DNA from: Planctomycetaceae bacterium
GTDB taxonomy: Bacteria > Planctomycetota > Planctomycetia > Pirellulales > Pirellulaceae
Assembly: GCA_002717145.1 (NCBI GenBank)
Contig: PBCP01000043.1
Location: 15,592 to 79,591, forward strand
DNA length: 64,000 nucleotides
Reading direction: 5' to 3'
Made by a program: the position numbers and the translations under genes
Part shown: one piece after another, positions 35,614-45,308 of the stretch
Numbering within the stretch: position 1 is the stretch's first letter
Layout of the letters: each line of letters opens with the position of its first letter
Notes under the pieces: generated by a model
The model's input: the letters and a program-made list of their open reading frames with translations, nothing else
What the model was told of the DNA's origin: nothing
The model's database searches: none

Positions 35614-37569
35614 CTAAATTCGATCGAGTGAATCGATCCATCGGCTCAAGGTCTCACGTAATTCGTCACTGATTTTGCCGGGACTATCTAACTCAGTCTT
35701 GCTGACGGGATACTTTGCTGATTCGAGAGCCTTGATAGCGTTGTCGACGGCAGCACGAACAGGCGAGCCTTTAACAAGAATTGCGTGCATTGCCAGCCGC
35801 TCGGCAGGGTCATTTGGAGTGATGCCAGCCCTCAATGGAAAAGGAGCATCGACAGGAATAACTCCCCGCACAAGGTCTCTATGCGAGAATCCAAGGATCA
35901 GCGCCATCGCTCCTCCAGCCTGCCTGCCAAATGACACGATCCGATTGCGGTCAATGTTGTATGTATTTAGAACGTTATCCATGGTTTTACGAATGAACTC
36001 TATTTCAGACGGCTGCCAACGATTTTCATCTGCTGCTTTAGGGGAAAGCAGAATGAGGTGGTATTTGGCTGCCAATGTTTCCCATTGAGCGACTAAGGTA
36101 TCGTCGTTGATATCACCTGGAGCATGGAGCCAGATGACAAGTCCGTGAGGTACATCGTGGCGGTAATTATTCGGGATGATTGCATGGCACTCGTTTGCTT
36201 CCTCGGGAAGTTTGATTTCTACGAGGCCGGTTGCCAGAGTATTTGCAGGAGCCGGCGTTTCGGGAAGAGGGGGCGCCTGGATTGCTGGTGTATCAACTGT
36301 TAGTGCGGTTAAAGTGACTTCGATTGGAGTTGCCTGGCCGTTGCGTACAAACTCTAGTTTTACGGTGGCGGAGGGCTCGAAACTGGCTAGCTCCACTCGC
36401 AGTTGATTATGATCTTGGATGACAGTTTCGTTAAGTTTGGTGATCCTGTCCCCGATCTGCAAGCCGCCCTGCTCTGCTACGCTGCCGGGATAGATATATC
36501 GAATTAGGACACCGGGTTGAATCTGGTGACGGTCGGGTAGAATCCCTAAAAACGGGTGCTGATAAGGTTCCAGTTTTTCGGCTAACGTGATTTCCGACTC
36601 AATGACATCATCATTTCGCTGGATTTTAACACCAATGGTGTCACCCGCGTAATGAGCCCCCAGAATATGACGCAACTCGGATTGACGCGCAACGGGCTTG
36701 CCAGCCAATTCGATGATGGTATCCCCTTTACGGATTCCCGCTTCACGAGCAGGAGATTTTGGTTGAACAGCAACAACCTCCGCTGGAAGATCATAGAGAT
36801 TGCCGGCGATCAAGGAGATTCCCAATCGTCCTGGGTAGAGATTTTTCCCTTGTTTCATAGATTCCAAATGAGGTATAAGATCGGCCAACGGTACGGCAAA
36901 ACCGATTCCGGAGTCATACCATTCAGAGCCATCGGATTGTCCGCCTTGAGGGTTAGGCGTTAAAGGAGTCAACACCCCATAGGCTCGACCATGGATATCA
37001 ATGAGTGGCCCTCCATAGTTGGCGGGAGAAATTTTTGCGTCCGTTTGGATTGCTTTGCCCCAAACCCGATTGGTGGCACTGATAATTCCAACACTCTGAT
37101 TGGTGAATTCGCGTGAAAACGTTCGTCCCACGGCAATACCCCACTGCCCGACAATAATCTCGTTGCGAGGGATTATTTCTAATATCGGATAGCTTTCGGT
37201 CGAGTTGACTTTCAAAAGCACGAGATTGCGACTACGATCGTGGGCCACCACTTTGGCTGCTGCGCGTTTTCCACTCGGAGTCGTCGCAAGAATAGAAGTG
37301 ATATTCGAGGGGATTAACGAGGCACAAGCGAAGACGTACCCATCCTCTGTCACGGCAAGCCCCGAGACTGGGCCGAGTTCCTGCGACTCGAGTCCACCGA
37401 CCAATTCCAGTTGCACCACACTTGGACTGGCCTTGGCAACAGCAGCCTGCAATGCCTTTTCTTCTTGTTCAAGTAAATCATTCTGCGCATAAGCCGTCGC
37501 ATTCCAAAGCACAGCTAAAGTCATAGCCACCAATAGCGATTTATATTTCGTCATGTGTATTGTTTTCAT
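35614..37569 (-). CDS. HtrA-like pseudoprotease with PDZ domains and degenerate esterase domain
   Basis: 651 residues. Signal peptide SLLVAMTLAVLWNATAYAQ; degenerate trypsin-like domain about 40-225; two PDZ domains about 235-430; Pro-rich linker; alpha/beta-hydrolase-like domain about 450-651 (HGLVIWLHAPGD, YNIDRNRIVSFGRQAGG). All catalytic positions of the protease are lost when set against the neighbouring intact gene at 38576: the His position is Ser84 (ACASLI), Asp is Asn115 (DRSRNLVLL), Ser is Tyr185 (SPANYGGPL). The esterase nucleophile elbow GxSxG reads GRQAG, so it too lacks its Ser. The fold is intact, so a binding or sensing role is likely. It is the last gene of the long MoxR operon, 5 bases after the previous stop. 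Confidence 0.88.
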   Translation of the reverse strand: MKTIHMTKYKSLLVAMTLAVLWNATAYAQNDLLEQEEKALQAAVAKASPSVVQLELVGGLESQELGPVSGLAVTEDGYVFACASLIPSNITSILATTPSGKRAAAKVVAHDRSRNLVLLKVNSTESYPILEIIPRNEIIVGQWGIAVGRTFSREFTNQSVGIISATNRVWGKAIQTDAKISPANYGGPLIDIHGRAYGVLTPLTPNPQGGQSDGSEWYDSGIGFAVPLADLIPHLESMKQGKNLYPGRLGISLIAGNLYDLPAEVVAVQPKSPAREAGIRKGDTIIELAGKPVARQSELRHILGAHYAGDTIGVKIQRNDDVIESEITLAEKLEPYQHPFLGILPDRHQIQPGVLIRYIYPGSVAEQGGLQIGDRITKLNETVIQDHNQLRVELASFEPSATVKLEFVRNGQATPIEVTLTALTVDTPAIQAPPLPETPAPANTLATGLVEIKLPEEANECHAIIPNNYRHDVPHGLVIWLHAPGDINDDTLVAQWETLAAKYHLILLSPKAADENRWQPSEIEFIRKTMDNVLNTYNIDRNRIVSFGRQAGGAMALILGFSHRDLVRGVIPVDAPFPLRAGITPNDPAERLAMHAILVKGSPVRAAVDNAIKALESAKYPVSKTELDSPGKISDELRETLSRWIDSLDRI

Positions 37570-37574
37570 GATGC

Positions 37575-38579
37575 TTACTCACCCTGCAAGACGATTTCAG
37601 TTAATTCGTCTTCCCGCTGAATCACCAAAGTTACATCATCAATTTGGTCGATTAACTCTAACTCGCTTCGCAACGTAGTACATGAATCAACGCGCCGATC
37701 ATTGATGTATAGGATCAGATCGTCGGGGCGTAACCCTTTTTTCTCGGCTTCTGATCCGGCCGTGATCGAATCAACAAACGGTGGGGTTTTGGCCAGTACG
37801 TCAGGAACCATCTGAATCCCCAAAGCTTTCAATGTATGAGGAATATCCGGTCGAATGGCTTCTTCGTCCAGACTTCGAGGACGCGTGCGCCCGGCGATGA
37901 TATCCTCAACGGCCGATGTTAGTTCACTGATAGGAATCGCGTAGTTGAGCCACGTGCCGTTCTGAGAGTTTCGCAGTTCTTTCCCGAGTAAACCCGCCAA
38001 TTCACCGTTGCGAGTGGTCAACGCGCCGCCTGCTGCGCCTGGGTTGTTGGTGATAGCATCCAAAATATAGACCGGCCCCTTGTAGGTTGTCTTGAAGGCG
38101 CCCCGCCGGGCATTCAAAGGCGTTTTGGCAGCAACGATTCCGTGCAGCACACTATTAGGTTCATCGCCGGTTGCAATTTTGAACAGATTGCTAAATGCCA
38201 AAATGCGAGAGCCTGGATTAACACCAACCACATCACTGAGCTTAAAGTGCTGAAGACCGTCTGTTTCAATTTTCAATACGGCAATCTCCAGCCGGGGATC
38301 AGCTCCGACAATCTCCCCCTGAAATTTGCGGCCGTCATCTAAGGTAATCGTGATGTAATCGGTATCCAGAACATAACTCCAAACCGTTAAGATGTGTCCC
38401 TGTTCACTAATAAGAAAACCACTTTGATATCCTTCAAGCCCTCGGATTCCTCCAGCTCCATAGATCTTTACCATGTTGGGTTGAACGCCGGCCGATGTGA
38501 CCGAAAAATCAGTAGCATTGGCGGCGTTGAGTGTGCCAGCGATCGAGATGAGGACTGCTAAAAATATATGTTTCATCAT
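37575..38579 (-). CDS. HtrA-like pseudoprotease with one PDZ domain
   Basis: 334 residues: signal peptide (HIFLAVLISIAGTLNAANA), trypsin-like domain about 30-225, PDZ domain about 240-330 (GIQMVPDVLAKTPPFVDSI, DDLILYINDRRVD). The triad is lost: His to Ser68 (ILTVWSYV), Asp to Glu99 (DPRLEIAVLKI), Ser to Ala183 (NPGAAGGAL). The beta-strand pattern and Gly residues around the oxyanion loop are kept, so the protein is folded but inactive. The start ATG overlaps the stop of the active HtrA-like gene by 4 bases, showing tight translational coupling. It probably acts as regulatory subunit or substrate adaptor of that protease; this is inference. Confidence 0.88.
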   Translation of the reverse strand: MMKHIFLAVLISIAGTLNAANATDFSVTSAGVQPNMVKIYGAGGIRGLEGYQSGFLISEQGHILTVWSYVLDTDYITITLDDGRKFQGEIVGADPRLEIAVLKIETDGLQHFKLSDVVGVNPGSRILAFSNLFKIATGDEPNSVLHGIVAAKTPLNARRGAFKTTYKGPVYILDAITNNPGAAGGALTTRNGELAGLLGKELRNSQNGTWLNYAIPISELTSAVEDIIAGRTRPRSLDEEAIRPDIPHTLKALGIQMVPDVLAKTPPFVDSITAGSEAEKKGLRPDDLILYINDRRVDSCTTLRSELELIDQIDDVTLVIQREDELTEIVLQGE

Positions 38580-40321
38580 TCTGTCGCTCCCGTGTCATTT
38601 AATTCAAAATCCTCGATTAGCAAATCACCGTAAATCGTGTCACCATGGATGATTTCCATATGACGAGGCAACATCCGGCCGTTCACCGACTCATATTCGG
38701 AAAAATAGATTTCACAAGGGTCAACACCCAAGTCCGGATACATTTCCATGGAGGTGAGTAGGCCTGTGGATGGTGAAAAATAGAAACGACATTCAATAAC
38801 ACTATGAGTGGCTACCAGTACATCCTGTTTTTCCGTATGTTTGGGAGTGGGCATTGAGCCTAGGTAGTAAACATCGCCAAACTGGCTGAGTCCAGATTGC
38901 TGTATGTGTTTCCATAGGTGCAAAGCGACCAATAACCCGCCACTACCTCGAGGGGCCTCCTGTTGGCCCAGGTCATTATCAAGAACTGCGAATGCCTTGC
39001 CCTGTGGGAGGTCGGCGTCGACTCGGGTTTTCGTAAGCACAATAGAGGCGTCGCCAAGGTTGCCAAGCTTACCTCTTAACGTCCAGTCGCCTCTGATTTC
39101 ATCAGGCTTGGTTTGACTCGTGTAAGAATTCCAGATTCGAGCTTGATTGGACTTGTTGAAATGGAAGTTGGCAAACCCCCGGCGAGCTGCAAAATAAGGC
39201 TTCACCACATCAGGTAGATTTCTCTCAGTTGGCTCAGCCGGCGAGTCTTTGGGGGCTCCTTCAGGCATTGGGGCACCTTGTGGTTGTTGACGGTTCGGTT
39301 GCACTCTGGCCAGCAGTTCTTCCGGAGAATGAACTCCAGTCAAACGGACAAAAGTGTCAATGCGATCACCTTCATGGAGGAATGAAATCGGTACTCTCCA
39401 TCCTCGAGGGTAAATCCCTAACACGTTTTTAAATCCGTTAACGGTGGTGATATTTCTTCCACCGAAAGAAAGTAGTTGATCACCGTACCGTAGCCCACGC
39501 CGGTAGGCATCAGACGCTTCTGAAATGTTAGTAACGATCACATTTCCGTTCTCGTCAGTGGAAACAGTGGCTCCCAGCGTGGCATGGTCCAGAATACGTC
39601 CACTGTATAGGAAGCCCATAAAGTGCTTGATTTGATTAATCGAAATGGCGTAACCCACGCCTACATTTACCCGCCCTCGTTTTTCAAAAGACCCACGCCC
39701 GTTGATGCCAATGAGATCACCGTTTTCGTTGAACAAAGGGCCGCCCGAATTGCCGGGGTTGATGGAGGCATCTGTTTGGATGCAATCAGCATATTCAAGT
39801 AGAGTTCCAGCGGGGTATTGGTAGCGATGAACTCCGGAAACGATTCCATAAGTTACGGTTGGATTGAAGTCAGTGGCCAAAAGGAAGGGGTTCCCTACCG
39901 CAAAGCACCAGTCGCCGGCACGAACTTTGTCACTGTCCTCCAGTGTTGCTACTGGAAAGTCATTTCTGCCAAGAAGCTTGATCAACGCCACATCACCTAC
40001 GGGGTCGATGCTGACAAGGACGGCATCGTACAGTTTTCCATCGTTGATCGCACATTTCATGGCCGTCCCAGCCGGTTGCACAACATGATAATTGCTCAAT
40101 GCATAGCCGTCTTTGCTGATCAGGACACCGGAACCGCCCCCTTTGCCTTCATTGGCAAAAACCATGACAGTGGCAGCACTCGCTTTTTTGATAGCCGCAA
40201 TTCGCTTGGCCTGAGAGGCCAGTACGTCATCTGGCACACTGCCATCCTGAGCCGACAGGGTGGCACATACTGAATTTAACAGAAATGCACCTAACGTTAT
40301 GGTCTGCAAAAGTCTGGTCAC
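38576..40321 (-). CDS. HtrA/S1C-family serine protease with PDZ domain
   Basis: 581 residues with signal peptide (LLQTITLGAFLLNSVCATLSA). The catalytic triad is intact: His79 (SNYHVVQ), Asp110 (DPVGDVALIKL), Ser192 (NPGNSGGPL), all with HtrA/Deg spacing. A PDZ domain follows at about 245-330 (LGATVSTDENGNVIVTNI, YGDQLLSFGG), then a Pro/Gln-rich linker and a C-terminal beta-rich domain of about 200 residues I do not recognise. Location periplasmic. It is coupled to the two pseudoproteases downstream (4-base overlap with the first) and lies 33 bases after the NPCBM protein stop, within the MoxR operon. Probable role: quality control of envelope proteins. Confidence 0.93.
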   Translation of the reverse strand: MTRLLQTITLGAFLLNSVCATLSAQDGSVPDDVLASQAKRIAAIKKASAATVMVFANEGKGGGSGVLISKDGYALSNYHVVQPAGTAMKCAINDGKLYDAVLVSIDPVGDVALIKLLGRNDFPVATLEDSDKVRAGDWCFAVGNPFLLATDFNPTVTYGIVSGVHRYQYPAGTLLEYADCIQTDASINPGNSGGPLFNENGDLIGINGRGSFEKRGRVNVGVGYAISINQIKHFMGFLYSGRILDHATLGATVSTDENGNVIVTNISEASDAYRRGLRYGDQLLSFGGRNITTVNGFKNVLGIYPRGWRVPISFLHEGDRIDTFVRLTGVHSPEELLARVQPNRQQPQGAPMPEGAPKDSPAEPTERNLPDVVKPYFAARRGFANFHFNKSNQARIWNSYTSQTKPDEIRGDWTLRGKLGNLGDASIVLTKTRVDADLPQGKAFAVLDNDLGQQEAPRGSGGLLVALHLWKHIQQSGLSQFGDVYYLGSMPTPKHTEKQDVLVATHSVIECRFYFSPSTGLLTSMEMYPDLGVDPCEIYFSEYESVNGRMLPRHMEIIHGDTIYGDLLIEDFELNDTGATE

Positions 40322-40354
40322 CTATTTGTCTCCACCTATGTTTTTATCCGCTAG

Positions 40355-41566
40355 CTACTTGAGCAGCTTGGCATCACCTAAATGTAGTAAGTCTCCAAAG
40401 TCCAGATTCTTGCCGTAATCTACTGTGATGGAAAGACGGCGAATGCCCGTGATATCTAATTCCAATTGCCGTATGTCATCAGGATCCTCAATGGCATCGC
40501 GAAATAACTGCTTGTTATCTCCCAGAATAATAAGGTCGATATTACCTCTGCCCTTGGTTTCCATAGCTAGCCCGGCCGTTAACTGTAGGGTCTTGAATTC
40601 TTCGGTAAGTCGATAAGTTAAAATCGTTTTACTGCGGAGAGAGAGCCCTTTTAGATATTGCTGCTCACCGATCACAATCGCTCCGCCATTCGCACTTCGG
40701 TCTTTCGCTGGGGCGTAGAGTTGATCAAGGCGGTTACGAATTAGACGCCCGGAAAGATAAGGGGTCCACTGAGCGTTTTCTGGTGGCAAGTCACTAAGAT
40801 AAACTACATTCGTGCTAGCAAATTGCAACTTTTGAATCAGGTTGAGTTGGATGGATATCTTGTCGCCCGTGCCTGTTTCAAAGGTCAATGCGTTTTCTTC
40901 CGGATTGAGATTGAATGTTCTGGCATGCCACGCGTTGCCGTTCAGATCGGTAAGGCTACAGGTGGTTTGTAAGACTTTTAGGGAGCTTGGCTGCAATAAT
41001 TTGACTCCAGCCAACTTGGTTAATTCAACCGGAATGCGGTCCCCGTCAAAGTTGAAGGTGACTGTCTTGTCGTCTATTCGCTCGATGATACCTTCAAGTT
41101 CATCAATCGCACCGCTGGGACGTAGTACAATTAAAACATCTCCTGCTGCATCGTCGTCGAGAATGGCATCGTAGTCTTTCTGAGCTTGCTCGGTTAAGGT
41201 TTTGAATTGAATACTGGAAAGACTGTCACTGTTTAGACGGTAAGAGATGTCGTCACTGATGGTAATGCGAGCATTGGTAGGGGTCGCTAGAACGGACCGA
41301 GCAATGAGCGTGCTACCATCATGGAGCCTGACAGTCATATGGTTCCCGTCCGGGGCTGTCGCTGTGGCATTACTGACAATGATGGATTGTAACTGTTCAC
41401 TAGCAATTGACCGATCCTGTTGATCGACAGTTACCGTGACTTCCTGGTCACTGATAGCAGTCAGTTTCCCACGAATCTGAGTGCCGTCGATCAAGGCGAC
41501 TTCTGCATCAGGAATCGCAGTAAAAATACTACTTATTAATAAAATCAATGCTTTCCAAATCGGCAC
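40355..41566 (-). CDS. Secreted protein with C-terminal NPCBM-like domain
   Basis: 403 residues. A hydrophobic N terminus (WKALILLISSIFTAI) looks like a signal peptide. The middle has repeated short beta segments of the form LIDGTQIRGKL, VRLHDGSTLIARSVL and VLRPSGAIDELEGII, LTDLNGNAWHARTF, a pattern of tandem small beta-barrels. The last about 140 residues (LYAPAKDRSANGGAIVIG, YLKGLSLRSKTILTYRL, LQLTAGLAMETKGRG, LDITGIRRLSITVDYG) match the NPCBM domain, a putative carbohydrate-binding module. It probably binds envelope polysaccharide. The gene lies 33 bases upstream of the HtrA-like protease and 46 bases after the Gln-rich protein in the same operon. Confidence 0.8.
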   Translation of the reverse strand: MPIWKALILLISSIFTAIPDAEVALIDGTQIRGKLTAISDQEVTVTVDQQDRSIASEQLQSIIVSNATATAPDGNHMTVRLHDGSTLIARSVLATPTNARITISDDISYRLNSDSLSSIQFKTLTEQAQKDYDAILDDDAAGDVLIVLRPSGAIDELEGIIERIDDKTVTFNFDGDRIPVELTKLAGVKLLQPSSLKVLQTTCSLTDLNGNAWHARTFNLNPEENALTFETGTGDKISIQLNLIQKLQFASTNVVYLSDLPPENAQWTPYLSGRLIRNRLDQLYAPAKDRSANGGAIVIGEQQYLKGLSLRSKTILTYRLTEEFKTLQLTAGLAMETKGRGNIDLIILGDNKQLFRDAIEDPDDIRQLELDITGIRRLSITVDYGKNLDFGDLLHLGDAKLLK

Positions 41567-41612
41567 GTTGCAGTTTACCTCCCCCCAGAAGCAATTCTTG
41601 TCTTAAATTACT

Positions 41613-42641
41613 TTAACTTCCGTCCCGAGCCAGTTTTCGGAAGTACTCTTCAATTACTTCTCGATAGTGGGCAGGTAGTTCTTTACTGATTTGCTGAAGC
41701 GCCTTTTGGCGTTCTTTCGGAGGCAACGATCCCCAGTCTTCCCCATCGCCATGATTGCGGCGATCAACGTTTCCTGGGCCACTGCCGCCGAGGTCGGAAG
41801 AATCCTGTGCTGGCGAACTTGGATTAAGACTTCCGGCCCCCTGCCCTCCACTTTGCTGTTGTTGCTGCTGCTTCTCAAGCTCTTCTATCATTTTATCCAG
41901 TTTCGCAACGACATCATCTTCTTCCTTGCGGACTCGTGTCCCGGCACGCCCAAGTTTTAGCCTACGCTGAATGTCAGACATGAGTCGGGCAACTTCATCC
42001 AGAGAATCTTGCTTTAGCGGGCCGATATCCGCCTTCATGAGGTTTGCCAATGTCGCATACCGTCGGGGTATGACATCTTCATTTTCCTGAAGTAGACTGA
42101 TAGCTGAGAGGCATTTATCTTTTGCCAAAATACGATGATAGCCGGTTGCCTGATAGAACAATAGAGTTGCTGGATCAACGACGTCGTTAGGCTTAATGCC
42201 ATCTAAAACCTGCAGGCACTCATCCTGTAATTCGCTCTGCGCCAGCCAGCGAGCGTAGTAAAGCCTGACGTTATTAATAAGAAACGGATCTAAATTGTTT
42301 TGATTGAAGAAATCGGGCGTAACTTGTACCGCGGAAGCCGGAGTGGAGTCCAGTTTGCTAATAAACTGAGCGACATCCCGGTTGGTCAGGATAAGGCTGT
42401 TTACAAGTTGGTCGAGCAGTAACGATTGGTCACCGGAAGCAAGAGGAGTGTCCCATAAAACACTGATCCGTAGTTTGACAGCTTCATCGGCCTGTTGCTT
42501 ATCTAAATATTGCTCTAATTGTTTTCTTATCTGTTCCGCATCGGGTATTTGCCAGGTTGCTCGTTTTTCAAGTTCGTCTGCCGCAAAGACGGACGATGCG
42601 AAAACGAGCATTAGACTAAGAGCTCGGAGTGATTTCTTCAT
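41613..42641 (-). CDS. Secreted alpha-helical Gln-rich protein of the MoxR operon
   Basis: 342 residues from ATG 42641, chosen because a typical signal peptide follows (KKSLRALSLMLVFASSVFAAD); an ATG at 42659 is 6 codons upstream and directly follows the preceding stop. The mature region is helical, TPR-like in places (YYARWLAQSELQDECLQVL, LLFYQATGYHRILAKDKCL), then an acidic coiled coil ending in six Gln, a Gly/Ser-rich linker and the C-terminal WGSLPPKERQKALQQISKEL with HYREVIEEYFRKLA, a motif I recall from many planctomycete proteins of this operon type. No enzyme motif. Probably a periplasmic scaffold protein. It immediately follows the other Gln-rich gene. Confidence 0.78.
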   Translation of the reverse strand: MKKSLRALSLMLVFASSVFAADELEKRATWQIPDAEQIRKQLEQYLDKQQADEAVKLRISVLWDTPLASGDQSLLLDQLVNSLILTNRDVAQFISKLDSTPASAVQVTPDFFNQNNLDPFLINNVRLYYARWLAQSELQDECLQVLDGIKPNDVVDPATLLFYQATGYHRILAKDKCLSAISLLQENEDVIPRRYATLANLMKADIGPLKQDSLDEVARLMSDIQRRLKLGRAGTRVRKEEDDVVAKLDKMIEELEKQQQQQQSGGQGAGSLNPSSPAQDSSDLGGSGPGNVDRRNHGDGEDWGSLPPKERQKALQQISKELPAHYREVIEEYFRKLARDGS

Positions 42642-42662
42642 GTCAGCAATAAACTCCATTGG

Positions 42663-44516
<1,854 letters not shown>

Positions 44517-44717
44517 AGTTTTTGCCTCTCGGTAAAGTCCTATTTTGCGTTGCAAAAGCATTGATCCCCAATTAGTGACGTACTTCAGTGTGGCTGTCCA
44601 TGCTTGGCGTGGAATCTTCTCAACGACTGCCAGTCAACTAAACAATACGAGAATTGAGTCCATTTCAGTTTTGCCTGCTTCCCCTTAGTGAGGGGGCGGT
44701 GTAAACGCACCACTAAT

Positions 44718-45305
44718 TTATTTTAACAGATCAAGCACCTGCTTCTTACGTTCGTCTTTTGTCTTTTCGTTTATTTCTTCCTGATCGGTAATTAAATCAC
44801 GTATTAAATCGATTAATTCGTTGTATGTTTCCAATTCCAGCATATTGTCAAGAATAGCATTCATTTGAATCAGGATTTCATCGGCCTGTGTTAATACGCT
44901 AGCAGCGTTATCAATGTTTCCGCCACCTTCCCCGAGTAGTTCTTCATATTCAAGTAAACGTCTGTCCAGTTCGGCAAATTCGACGGTACTAATATGCGTT
45001 AGCGGGTCTGCGATTAATTCTTTGAGTCGATCTTTACGCTCCTGGGTGTCAACTCGATTGTTAATTAGCTGAAGTCGGATATCTTCAAAGGAGACCGCCA
45101 CTCCCAGCGTTTCCTGACCAGATTTCTGACTTTGGACAATGGCGCGTTGAATTCGCAAAAGTCGCAGACTCTTTTCTCGTTTTAGCTTTTCTTCTTCACT
45201 GAGCTGCTGAGCATCATTGTCTTCCTTGTCTTCAGGCTCCTTGCCCACATCCGTAATGTTTGTACCCTGTGTGCCTTCGAGAACCTGTGCAAGTGAATCC
45301 CGCAT
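44718..45305 (-). CDS. Coiled-coil C-terminal part of the DUF4175-like protein (in frame after TAG)
   Basis: 195 residues, soluble and strongly helical (LSEEEKLKREKSLRLLRIQR, INNRVDTQERKDRLKELIAD, YNELIDLIRDLITDQEEIN). It has no signal peptide. It lies in exactly the same frame as the gene at 45309-47297, separated only by TAG (45309-45311) and one Gly codon, so both were probably one protein of about 859 residues. From memory of planctomycete relatives, this helical region is continuous with the preceding membrane protein; that should be tested. It could still be expressed alone from ATG 45305, since AGGGA sits directly before it and re-initiation next to a stop is common. Confidence 0.75.
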   Translation of the reverse strand: MRDSLAQVLEGTQGTNITDVGKEPEDKEDNDAQQLSEEEKLKREKSLRLLRIQRAIVQSQKSGQETLGVAVSFEDIRLQLINNRVDTQERKDRLKELIADPLTHISTVEFAELDRRLLEYEELLGEGGGNIDNAASVLTQADEILIQMNAILDNMLELETYNELIDLIRDLITDQEEINEKTKDERKKQVLDLLK

Positions 45306-45308
45306 TCC

